A stretch of 64,000 nt of DNA from Phorcus lineatus (Eukaryota; Mollusca; Gastropoda; Trochida; Trochidae). How positions within the stretch are numbered: the first letter of the stretch is position 1; every line of letters starts with the position of its first letter. Under the pieces are notes generated by a model. It saw nothing but the letters and a program-made list of their open reading frames with translations, was not told the DNA's origin and did not search any database. The DNA lies in assembly GCA_921293015.1 (NCBI GenBank), contig OV121086.1, positions 48,129,402 through 48,193,401 of the forward strand, written 5' to 3'. The position numbers and the translations under genes were made by a program. Positions 37,768 through 49,136 of the stretch are shown here, piece after piece.

Positions 37768-40363
37768 TATAAGAAAATGGGATACAATTTTCAGTGGAAA
37801 TCTCACTAATATACAAAACTTCACGTGCAGACCGTGAATTGACATTTATTTGGAATGATAAAGACACTGTCTATCGTGCAGCTTGTGCCGATATAAACAA
37901 TTTGAGAAGGTGTCGTCAACTAGCAATGAGCAAATACCTAAAACACAACATTATATGAATTTTCTAACAAGGGTAGTTTTTTATGCTTATCTTGATTTTG
38001 ATTATAAGATTACCTCGTTGTGACACGAAGTAAACTCATTATCTTAAGAAAATGAAAATATTATCTTCGAAAAGGCGTAATACCTCAATATTTTCTGTGA
38101 AATTTTAAAAATTCAGAAATAAAGATAATCACATAATGCTAATCAATAAGAAAAGGTTGAGGCTATTGCAGACAATCAGTCGGTAGTTAACTCCCTTGAA
38201 ACGAGCACTTCTAAACTCAAGAAAAGAATCGAATAGTCAGCTATTTTCTTTCCGACTGCCTGTTTAATTGACATTTCTTTGTAGAAAGTAGGATGGTATT
38301 GCACAAATGTTTCGTATGTCATATGCATATAAGAGATTGCATAAAATGTGAACTGTATAACCTTTTACAATTTTAAATTGTAAAATTCCTTATAAAGCAG
38401 AACATCTTTCACACAGCTATCATAATATTTTAATCTCAAATAATTTATTTACCATCTTTACGTAAAAAAAGCAAATGAATATTTTACTGGTTTGAAATAT
38501 GGAAGCTTCATCCACAAGGTAAAGTCGTTCAAGTCTCAATCACTGGCTGATCTAACCTTGACGCACAGTTTAAACATTCGAGGCTTGTATTGCCAGTTTC
38601 AGCGATAAGTTGCAACCATCTTCACATTTCTGAGAGGACTATAAAGTTCAGCCGCAGTAGGCCAGACATCCGGCACAGAAAAGTTAGAACAATGCTGCAA
38701 GGGTTTGATTAGGACTTATGCGAGTTCATAAGCAGGGATTTGGAAATATGCTAGTTTAAAAAAAATAGTTTTGCTTCACTCCTATAGGCGTAATAACGGT
38801 TGTGTCAAAGGTTGCTGTAAGTGAAAGATTAAAGATTAACGCAATCTAATGAACACTAAGTTTCAGATCACAAGATGATAGTTTGATATACATGCTGTGA
38901 CAACTATTTCATGGTGTTTGGAAACTGAATGTTTCTCGTATTGAAGGCGTGATTTATGTTCACCTAACGTTGATGCATAATAAATATTTCCTTTCAACTC
39001 TATTTCAATTAACTGTAAATATCCGGTTTCTATATTTAAGTTCCTTTAGAACGACGATATATATTCTCGAAGAAATTATTCCGGTTTTCTTAGGCTCAAT
39101 TACTTTAACTGCATTTTTACTGACTAACTCTTTAGTAAATATTTGATATTACATTCAACAAGAAAGGTATAAATTTTTAAAGTGCCGAGCGAATTATGAG
39201 AAACTATAGAATACGTCGGAAATATAGTGTTCAACATTTTTAATTAAACAGCCACTTATTCTTAGACCATAAAATATTCCATAACAAAAAACACGTGCAT
39301 TCTTAAATAACTACTAATACTTTTTATTGAAAAAGTAGACAAATAAATGTTCAAATCTAATTGTAAAAGGAATCAAAACTGAGAAGCAGTATGATTGCTA
39401 GATGGACTATGCATGTACATGATGTTTTATATAGAGTCCATAAAAATTACTTGAAGTGGTCGTAAAATCACTGTAAACCCCTTGTACTAATTGTAATCTT
39501 ACATATATTTGGTTTTGCCAACGTTGAAAAACGTAAAAGCAATTAAATTTGATCCTGTCTAGATTTAGTGGGACTAACAATAACCAGTGCTTTAAACATT
39601 AATAACAGGTTATCGTATCTATCGTATGTATGTCAAACCTTTCAAATAAAATAGTTATGTTAACATATAGGAAATATACATTCATGACTTAGCCGGATGA
39701 TTTTCGTAGTACCAGCCAGGTACGGTTTAAGGTACAAAGCTTCGTCATTGCAAACATAGGAAGACATATTCGTAAGGACGTATGTTAAAATTAAATCAAA
39801 GAAAGCCCCATTGGTGTTGTGTCGATTGACGAGCGTAAATCTGATTTTTCAGTGACAACACATTATTACCAACGTTTCATTCTAAAATAATACCCTTTGA
39901 TAAACCATGCAACGGTGTGATTTATCCTGGAATATAAAACATACAACACAACCTACATTTGAGAAATGCAGATGTAACCAACTGTAAGGAATTAGATCCC
40001 GGAAAGGTTTATAACTAAGTGACATTTTAGTTGAAAAGCACTGCTTCCTCCAGCATTAAGCATGGTGATGTTGTAAATATAGTGTTCAGTGATAGATTTA
40101 TATGTTCCTATATATATAGATTGTTGTCACTTGAGCAAGGGGTTTTTGCCTGTGAAAAATTCATGATTGGTTCAAATGATTTCTAAATGACGTTCCTGTG
40201 TGTCATTGAGAAATCTTCAATACTGTCGTGTCCATCTGGGTTGTCAGTAAGCATACAATGCAAAAGCTTCATCCCTTTTTAATAACTCTGATGCGCCATT
40301 GGCTAGGAAGGCACTGACAGTAGTGGAACTACCACAGTTAAACATTCGACTCATTTGAACAAT
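37768..40363. other. Gene-free stretch; contains globin A 3' UTR near its end
   Basis: No gene recognised. The minus-strand globin transcript must end somewhere below 40364; no AATAAA close to the stop was identified with confidence. Confidence 0.4.
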
Positions 40364-41362
40364 TCATTCCTCTTCCGCAACGTCCTGGATAACGGAACAC
40401 AGTTTACAGAAGAGTTTGTCCCATGCTTCTTTAACTTCGTCTGTCGCGGGACTTCCCAGCTCCTCCTCCAGAAACTGGCCAAATGTACTCCGTAATTCCT
40501 GCAAAAGAGGTAAAGGTCACATAAAAATAAATGGGAGATAACTCAGATTATAATGTTACGATAATAGTCTCGAGTCTAGAATCTCGTAACTCTAGAGACT
40601 TTGAAATATTATATGTGTGCTGTAGTATTTTCACTTACCACCGATTATCTCCAAGTGATAGCTAACCAGTAGCTGTTCAGTGTGCAATTTAAAATGTTGT
40701 GGTGTATATATACAACTTTGAAAGGATATGTGTTTTAAATCATGTTTAAAATTATCTGAATTAAATCTTTCTCAGATAACTGACGGGAAACAAATTGCAT
40801 TGATTGATGTACCGACATCAAGTATCGTTATTTCTTTGAATATATTGTCATTATCATTGAGGTTTTCAAATCCCAAGGTGTTCACAAGTTGTAATATTCC
40901 AAAACAACGTTCAGATGCGTACCAAATCAAATAAAGATAGAAGACAGTTTCTCTGAAACCAACCTCAAACTCTTTAGCACCTATTCCTCTCTTCCTGTGG
41001 CTTCTCGCCAGTTTCTCGAACAGACCCATGAGAACATCTGCATCATCCAGGTTGTCGATAAACGCGCCAAGCTGATACATAAATGTGGTGGCATGCGCGC
41101 GCATCCCGCTCAATCCCTTCAGCTCTTCCAACGATTTATCCTTGAAAAAAGGGAAAAAGTCCTGCTGGGCCGGAAATACCCTGAACAAATGTATGAATAT
41201 GGCTACGCCATATTTCTTTTGTGACTTCCGGTTACCCATCAAACTCCAGCTTTCAACAAGAAGATTCTTCTGTCGCCGTGTGAGTCCTGTCTGTGAATCA
41301 ATCACATCGTCCTCAGCACTCCTGCCTGTCAGGTATCCAATGAGGCTCCAGACTAGTCCCAT
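40364..41362 (-). CDS. Globin A (globin X/neuroglobin-like), two coding exons
   Basis: Exon 41362-40964 (133 codons) and exon 40498-40364 (44 codons plus TGA) join in phase 0, giving 177 residues. The first has helices A to F: distal His E7 at residue 90 (RAHATT), proximal His F8 at 122 (LARSH), and a Phe cluster FFPFF at CD. The last exon gives helices G and H (ELRSTFGQFL, EAWDKLFCKLC). The 32-residue E7-F8 spacing equals that of neuroglobin. The intron lies in helix G, the site of the ancient globin G7.0 intron; the B12.2 intron is absent. The N-terminus MGLVWS fits the N-myristoylation rule (Gly2, Ser6). The donor is gag, gttggt; acceptors are tttgcag and cctcag. About two-thirds identical to globin B. 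Likely a heme protein for redox, NO or signalling roles, perhaps membrane-attached. Confidence 0.9.
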
Positions 41363-42393
41363 TCTCGTCTTTTAAGTTCTTCTGATTGGTGATCTGAGGA
41401 CATACAAGTCAGATATTACCAAACAGGCCCTGGATTCAAGCAGAAATCTTAGGTTAAGGTGTGCATATTTTCTCGTTTTCAGTTTGTATTTACTCTTGTG
41501 ACAGTCTGATAAGACCATTCTTACCTTTCCATTTTATCAGTTCAAACACAAATTTGTACAATATCAAAGAACAAGGTATTTTCATCGTGACGTAACCTTC
41601 CGTAAAAAATTCACGTTTTTCGAATAAAGGAATAATGTTCACCGTGTATTGATATAATAATTGATGTTACAAAATTTCAAATAGCCTGCTCTTATCTGGT
41701 CATAACAAATCGAAATGAACCATGTTGCTTGATAACGGTGTTATTGTCTTCACCGAAAAGTCGTAATCCCGCAGTAACGAAGTTATAGTCTTAAAGCGTT
41801 TTTATTCACGTTATATTATGTCGACCAATGTTTCATCTGAAGATAATGTACGATACGACCATGTTTTCTGAAGTTTTCTTCGATTGAGCAATACACCAAC
41901 GAAGGGATATAAGCGGTTGCTACGAGGAGTCGGTTTTTCGATGTTATAATTATGGAAAACATACACTATCTATATCTTTTTCTAGTCCGTATCTTCAACT
42001 AACTTTGTTTTTTAATCGAGCTTCGGTCGTTATGGCTGAACATTTCACAATTGCAACACGAAAACAAATTTGGTTTTCGAACAAGGTTGAATAAATCAGG
42101 TTTTTTGGTATTGTAAACTTGAAATGATTATTCCATATAAGTTCCAATACTTGAGACCTTATGCAAGGATTCCACCATAAGTAACATGACAAAAGAGGGT
42201 TAGAACGTAAACATGGTTCAGCAGTTTCAATTTAGCTTAAGCCAAACAGTTCTCAACGAGATCAAATAGGATTGACCTAAATTACGCATCTGAATAAAAT
42301 GCTGAGTCCAAAAAAACCCAAATTGAATGTCTGCTGACATCCACAGGTGAATCGCATCACGGTAGTCATAATTCATATGAAGAGTACTTTATG

Positions 42394-42600
42394 AGGTGAG
42401 GTGAGATGATTTGTGGTTTAACGCCGCTTTCAAGAGTATTCCACTTATTGTAGGGAGAAAGCAACCGCTGGTACTGCGCTGACATTCAGTGCAGCATTGC
42501 ACCCTAATCTTACTGCGTGTAGAACAGTTCTCTACGGCAGACAAAGATGCCGAACCCCTGGCGGGATTCGAACCACAGGCTTCCTGACCCGAAGCCCTAC
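42394..42600 (-). mobile_element. SINE, minus strand, 5'-truncated, in globin A intron 1
   Basis: Perfect 12-base target duplications gagtactttatg at 42382-42393 and 42601-42612 bracket the element. On the minus strand it begins inside the tRNA head (B box ggttcgaatcccgcc kept, A box missing) and ends at the cggcgttaaaccac...ctcacctcac tail. 5' truncation on insertion is typical of reverse-transcribed elements. Confidence 0.8.
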
Positions 42601-42831
42601 GAGTACTTTATGTAATTGGAACTTTAATCGGTGCACTAACTACGTGTAGCGTCAGTTTCTTAACCAAATACGTATGTCCATCGCAACCAATCACTAATCA
42701 TTAGTGAGTAAGGGTTACTGGCAATCACCTTCAAATTCTATGTGTGATGAGTTCTGGCCGCTTACACCTCGGGAAAAAAGCAGGGGTGTGTCATGTTGGA
42801 TCAATTTGATTAGTATTCTTATAACATCCGA

Positions 42832-43098
42832 GCTTCAAGCCGACCAAGGGTCCAGGGTCTAGATTTTCGAGGCTCTCTTAGCGCTTAGATAATCGTAAGT
42901 CAATGCTAATGTATGGGAGTTACGACTATCTTAGCACTAAGAGAGCTCCGAAAATCCAGGCTTCAAGCCGACCAAGGGTCCAGGGTCTAGATTTTCGAGG
43001 CTCTCTTAGCGCTTAGATAATCGTAAGTCAATGCTAATGTATGGGAGTTACGACTATCTTAGCACTAAGAGAGCTCCGAAAATCCAGGCCCTGGGTAG
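42832..43098. repeat. Tandemly duplicated foldback element in globin A intron 1
   Basis: Two identical 128-bp units (42832-42959, 42960-43087). Each unit holds a long imperfect palindrome: gattttcgaggctctcttag at the left pairs with ctaagagagctccgaaaatc at the right, and the arms extend to cttagataatcgta and tacgactatcttag. After the second copy the palindrome runs on to caggccctgg, matching ccagggtct at the left, so the second copy carries the true right end and the first lost it. Confidence 0.85.
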
Positions 43099-44378
43099 TA
43101 TTTGAGAACTATCGGAATGTTTACCCTGGATGATATGAAATGTGATTGCAACTAACAGTTTTGCATTCTATTAAACAGTCACACTAGTGAACTTGATGTG
43201 TTATACTTTACATTCATGAGAATTTCCCATTCCAATGGGCTGAAAGGTTGAAGTTGATCAGTGAACATTAGCCGCGGATGTATAAATGCGTTATTGATAT
43301 TTCTCGTTTTGAAAGTAAAAAGTATGGGTTTACGGATAACTTTATTGTTAAACTACACTAAGTTTGGGACTGTATGTTTACTTCCTTTTCATGCAACAAC
43401 GTGTGCTATTCTCATATAATTTGCTTATGGATGCCCTCCGAAGGTTTGGTCTCCGGATACGATCGTAAGACATGACGCCAGGGTGCCATTTCCTTACAAG
43501 CTACCCCCGGGCAGTTTAATCTTGGCTTTATATAGCAAGGCATCATTTTCAGCACATGAAGCGTCGTTACGCAAGTAACGTAAAGTAAAGTATCTCGATA
43601 TCGATAGCCCTATCATCCGGAACATGCCGCTAAAAAGTCAACCACTGACTGGTTTTAAACATGTATAGCCGTTCGAGGTATTTGCCTGGACAGATTTAAG
43701 GGTAGTTGTGATGCTTTGCGGATCTAAATACGCTGACTTGTCAAGATTGTGAATCATTATTCAGCGATCCTATCAATAATGAAACGAAGGTTTGCTTAAA
43801 GAGCAGATACGGCTACCCCATGTAAAGAAACTGCAAGGAGTGTAAAAAGGTTACCGGCTTTCATTCGACTGTCAGTTCACAGAAGAATCAAATCATCAAG
43901 TTTTTTAACATTATCACAATAGAAAATGTTCTGCCAAATTGTTGAACACAAAACACAGATTTAAAAAAGTGAATGCAATAACTTGTTTCGTTATGTCATA
44001 CAACGATCGAAATAAAGAGTAGTTTTGTTGCTTACTTAACTCGTTGATTAATGGCTACCTGTTTTTATTAAACTTTGCTTTTAACAGATGAGTTCACGAG
44101 AACAAGCGCTTATTCATTATCGGCAAAGTTTAAAGAGTATCCCGAGGTCAAAACACAATAACCTCAGTTCATGTATACATATAAAATAATAAAGAAGTTT
44201 AGAATATAACTGAATGATAGATGAATTATAACGTATCTCTAAAAGATCATGCTTATCATTCAAGAAAGAATCTTAATCATATTCATTTAACATTTTCTTC
44301 AATGTGAACTTCGACGTTCATCTGATATGATGCTAGCTCAAATAAATTTTTCAGGCTCTGTATAAAAAGGACACTTAC

Positions 44379-44460
44379 CTAAAATATCTCAGGATGGAAA
44401 GCGCGTGTGTGTGCTGTACCAATTGGTCGTCTTACGGCCGTGCTGAAATCAGGGTTTGAC
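44379..44460 (-). promoter_or_regulatory. Probable 5' non-coding exon of globin A
   Basis: On the minus strand a strong donor (attttag, gtaagtgt) lies at 44378, 3 kb upstream of the acceptor (tgtcctcag) just before the globin A coding exon at 41393. The transcription start is not known; the upper limit given is arbitrary. Globin B has the same layout, which supports it. Confidence 0.45.
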
Positions 44461-44747
44461 GTTTAGTGACTTGCACATTCTGTTGTTGTGTTTCACAGGT
44501 TGCCCTTTGTGTGTATAGCATAAACGTAGCGTCGTTTTTCGGATTCGGGGAGACGGCCTTATTACGCAATAATTTAATGTCACTGGAGCTTCCGGTCTTC
44601 AAACGTTTTATTTCTAATCAGGTGTACGAGACTTTGGGTCACGTGAACACAGAACAACGTTACGATGTACCTTGTAGCATGTGTGTGTTGTACAACTGTG
44701 TTTGATCAGCTGTTGTCATACAAGATATGGGCAAAAAGCTTTTAACA

Positions 44748-45000
44748 TAACTTGAAATATACCAAAATGCAGACTTGCAATTGTATGTTGACATACCGAT
44801 TATTTTTAACAAGATACGAGTTTCCAATTGAACATTGAAGAGAGATTAACATGGTTTCCAAAATAGCTTTCTATTAAGTAACTTGAAATATACAAAAATG
44901 CAATTGTATGTTGACCTATCGATTATTTTTAAAAGATACGAGTTTCCAATTGAAAATTGAAGACAGATGAGCATGTTTTCCAAAAAAGCTATCTATTTAC
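44748..45000. repeat. Imperfect tandem duplication, period 131 bp
   Basis: taacttgaaatata starts the units at 44748 and 44879. The copies share gcaattgtatgttgac, cgattatttttaa, agatacgagtttccaattga and a tttccaaaa...agct end, at roughly 85 percent, with an 11-base length difference early in the unit. Confidence 0.75.
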
Positions 45001-45710
45001 TATTTTATTATCAATGTCGTTCATATTTGTAAATGTCTATACATTAAATATCCTTCATTTTACAAAACGCAATACGAAAAGAAACGCTATATTCGAGGTC
45101 AAGAATGAATCCTTAGGAAAACTGCGACTAATTGCATTCGTGGTAATGTCAATAACTACAGGTCAAGGTCTAGAAGAAAGCTTTAAGAGAATTGCGTCTA
45201 TTTATATTCATTTTTACGAAAATATCATAAAAATAAACAACCATATGCAAGTCGACCGAAAAGTTAACAAATAAGCAGCACTATCATTTCATATGTCAAC
45301 AGCAAATAGACTAATTTGAAAAAGAAAAGAAACAGTATATTGTGATTTTATTGAATAAATATTTTTTATAATTCAAGCACATTAGACGATGTATCTACAA
45401 AAGTTCATGTTATTAGTCTGTACATATCATGACAAGGCAATGTTTATTTACATAAGATTAAAATGGTATACATCATGTCTACGTTTTATATTTGTGTGAT
45501 ATATGAAATGATTAAAATACAGAAACAATACAATCAATTTAGGGTTATATTTCATATAAAAAAAATTAAGAGACACTCCGTGATATTCATAACAACTTTT
45601 TACTTTCTTACTTGTCTAAATAATAATAAATATATCTTAAATATCAAGCCCAAATGCCAAACGTATGACCATTATTAGTTTTCAATGGAAGTCGAACAAC
45701 ACGCATATGA

Positions 45711-45977
45711 ATGTGCCAAAACCGTGATTACACGTTGTATTTACATGAATACGAATTATGTATTCTCTCAAACACTATGATATCAAAATTTAACGAATAC
45801 CTACTTGATCAGTTTCGAATAAGGTTTGACGCGTGTAATTTACCGGTCTTCGATCAGAATTGCGATTGCCATTACAATTATACTTCTCTCGGTATTCCTC
45901 GAAAAATGACACCATTTATAAAGTTTACCATATGTGAAGCAAACAACACACGAGAAGCCAACTGTACGTGGGATTAA
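45711..45977 (+). other. Small cysteine-rich open frame between the globin genes
   Basis: An ATG-started frame of 88 codons. The C-terminal half has regularly placed cysteines (CNLPVFDQNCDCHYN, then KFTICEANNTREANCTW, end) and two N-glycosylation sequons (NYTS, NNTR region), reminiscent of a secreted disulphide-rich domain. There is no signal peptide and no splice context that I trust. It may be a remnant exon; no family is assigned. Confidence 0.2.
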
Positions 45978-46428
45978 ACTGCATTTTACACAAACCACTG
46001 AGATTTTGCACCATGATATACACAAAGTGAAGATGATTCAAAGTTGTATTTTACCTTGGTCCAAGAATGAACAGTTGGGTAAAAACTACTTTACACATCC
46101 CTGAGAAAATATAGTAAGAATGAAATATCAAATTCTAATCCTTCGTTTCTAAGAGATGTTACTGAATCGTTCATATGAAAAGAATAATGTAGATTTGATA
46201 TAATGAATAGTATTTGCAAATTTAGGTAAATATTGCGTTGCATAGAGCGTGAAGTAAGAACCACATATCATTCCATTTCTGTTTGCATATCTGCAAACCT
46301 TTTCCTTCAATCAGATTTTGCATTCGATAGAAGCGAATCAAAACCAGTCACAGAACGTCAGGACAGTAAAGTCAGTAGATTTCTTACAAAATTTCATATA
46401 TGATAAATGAGGTTCAAAAGTTATGTTT

Positions 46429-48010
46429 TCAAGTTTTCTGTGTTGACATCTCCTCTTCCGCCTGCTTTACAACTGCGCATAGCGTGGCGAGCACTTTGTC
46501 CCATGCTTCAACAACTTCCGGTGTAGCAGCACTTCCTAGTTCATCACTCAGAAACCCACCAAACATTTCCCTCAGTTCCTGCAAGAGAATGTAAATTTTC
46601 ACGTCATCAACTGTGATGTCATTTCCAATCTCTCAATCTTGATAAAAGGGATTGAACATTGTTATCTTTTGGATGACATTAAAAACAAATGCACACATTC
46701 TAATCCTAAACAGCATTCGAACAGATAACCTAACTTTCAGGCAACACCTCCAGTTCTGACAACGTCTTTGAAGCAAGACGGTAAGCTATTGGCCAATGCT
46801 GTCGATGTTTTCTGAGGGTTTCCGATCGAATCCTTAAAAGTTGTTTAACAAATGTTATTAAGAGGTTTTGTTTTCAATAGGAATGCGTCCTGAGATGATT
46901 TTCAGAAAAAAGCTCTTATAAATGAATGGGTATTACATTTTCGGTAGAGTTATGTAATGATATGACATAACGTCATTACCGATACCTTACATTGTGTTGG
47001 TCATACTCCTTTCAAGTCAAAGCAAGGTGAGTATTGTATATGATGGTGAAAAAACACTGTTTTATCATGAAGTTTTTATACGGGAATTTTACACAAAAAA
47101 TAACTCTAAAACGTTCTCTCCTTGCATACATACCTTTGATCAACTATTCGGGAGATTAGCACATAAGAGAAATTAAAATATGTTCTGTTCATAGGAATAT
47201 TGCTCATCAAACTATCTTCCGGCTTAAAACCGTATTAAGACAAAGGTTGCACAGGAATTTATGAGGGAGCTACCGCTGTGGGGAGAGAATGAGGTTCTTG
47301 CCGAAAAAGACGGGCTGACAGACGGACGCCATGCCATGCCATTAGCGTGACTCATCAAATCAAAATGTCGTGGTATTCATATTTAGGACGGTGCCATCCA
47401 CTGACAATGCAGTTCTGATATAATTATCTCCGGTCGTATAGTAGTTAATTATTTTTTGGAATGTCATTAATGGAAAGATAAACATTTTCAACTCTGTGTT
47501 ACCTGGGCGGAGTTTTAACTGAAGGAACTCAGGACCTTAAACTTCATAACAAAAAATGAAGTTGTTCTTCAAAATTAAGTTAAGCATTGATACATATGGA
47601 TGAAACTTATTTCTTACATCGAATTCTTTCTGGCCAATACCACGCTTCAGGTGGTTCCTGGCAACCTTCTGCAGAAGCCCTACAAGACATTCAGGATCTT
47701 CCAGGTTGTCGATGAAGCTGCTGATCTGATACATCAACGTCGTGGCATGCGCGCGTAATTCGGGGCTGCTTTTAAGTTCTTCAGTGGACATGTCTTTAAA
47801 TAAAGGGAAGAACTCCTGCTGGTCCGGGTATGCTTTAAACAAAGCCAGGAACAAGGCGACGCCATATTTCTTTTGTGATTTCCGGTTCCCCATGAGAGCC
47901 CAACTGTCAACCAGCAACCTCTTCTGTCTAATTGTCAGTCCTGTTGCAGGGTCAACCACACTATCGTCACTTCCCATGAAGGACTTGATTATGCTCCCTA
48001 CTAAGCCCAT
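46429..48010 (-). CDS. Globin B (globin X/neuroglobin-like), two coding exons
   Basis: Exon 48010-47618 (131 codons) and exon 46578-46429 (49 codons plus TGA), phase-0 intron in helix G, 180 residues. Distal His E7 is residue 88 (LRAHATT), proximal His F8 is 120 (VARNH), CD Phe cluster FFPLF; the last exon gives ELREMFGGFL and EAWDKVLATLC. The ATG at 48010 was chosen because its context is strong (cgccATGGG) and it aligns with the start of globin A; the open frame extends six codons upstream only to a TTG. MGLVGS fits the N-myristoylation consensus, with Lys9 as a nearby positive charge. Splice sites: gat, gtaaga donor; ctcttgcag acceptor; and a 5' UTR acceptor cttttcccccag at 48051. It is upstream of, and in line with, globin A; the pair arose by tandem duplication. 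Confidence 0.92.
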
Positions 48011-48607
48011 GGCGAGTTTGGTGGTCAAGTCACTGGATGAATAGCTCGCCCTGGGGGAAAAGAAAGATACAATGGTATTAAAGGTTCTAAACTGGCACTA
48101 AGATGTAACATTTGAATTCATTATCAGAGATTCAAACAAATAACAAGATATCTTCATAATTTGAAATATTAAGTCACACCATCCAGGACGTAAGCGTGGT
48201 CTGAAGACGCAATTCCATTCATGAGTTAATTCGTGCTTTGCAGGACAAACGTCGTATCAAGTTTGGTTTCTCACTTCCATTTGAGAGGTTAATAAACAAA
48301 ATGACAGCATATATTTGGATACACATACATCAATTTATCACAAAAGTTTAAAATCTCAATCAGCAATATAGTCAATATTACCACGATATCAATATTTGAA
48401 GTTAAAAGTCGGCCAAATATCATTATTAGGCAGATTGAACATTGGATAGTCAAAATTTGTAAAGGTTGTAATCCTTAACACTTTTGCAACAGACATTTCA
48501 AAGAGACATACTTGTTACCACATATCTCAAAAGTAGAAATAGCCCCGATATAATGTCTTCATTTTAAGATTTAAGCAAAACACGACAACACAAATGGTTT
48601 TACTTAC

Positions 48608-48760
48608 CTCTTTCTGCAATAATTCGTATACGGATATGATATGACAAAGTGGGTGTTGGACACACCGTGTATGTACAGCAATTACATGTCTATAAATGCC
48701 GAGGTGTGCCCGTAAAGAAAGTGAAAACGAATTATTAATAGCAACGTGCATTGAGATGTA
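48608..48760 (-). promoter_or_regulatory. Probable 5' non-coding exon and promoter of globin B
   Basis: A minus-strand donor (aaagag, gtaagtaa) at 48607 lies about 560 bases upstream of the polypyrimidine-rich acceptor at 48051. A TATA-like catttataga occurs upstream at about 48690. The start site is inferred, not seen. Confidence 0.45.
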
Positions 48761-49136
48761 AATGTCGTAGTTAAAGCTTAGCTGAGGACCGTATATGGTG
48801 CAAAATTACAATTTATACGTCACAACTTTACTTGAAGTAATTCGATAACATATATTTTTTTTAGAGACAATCCGTGATTTCCATGTTATCAAATAAGGTT
48901 TTCTCGCGTGTCAAAACTCCAATCATGATTATGTTCATTCACAAACTCTCACATATTCATAAAAAAGAAATCCATGAGAGTTATTACGTACTTTCAATCT
49001 AACTCGAATAACCCGTTAACTATATAACGCAATTTAGATCCATTCTGGTTATATAACCTATCGAACACTATTTTCTCAAATTCTAACTTTTATCTGCAAT
49101 GTTTTTAAAATACCTTTGACAATCTGACGCAAAACG

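Noticed and set aside
44957..45274. 105-codon frame with a hydrophobic N-terminus after the 131-bp tandem repeat
   Set aside because: Its start lies within the tandem repeat, the codon composition is that of AT-rich non-coding DNA, and no family is recognised.
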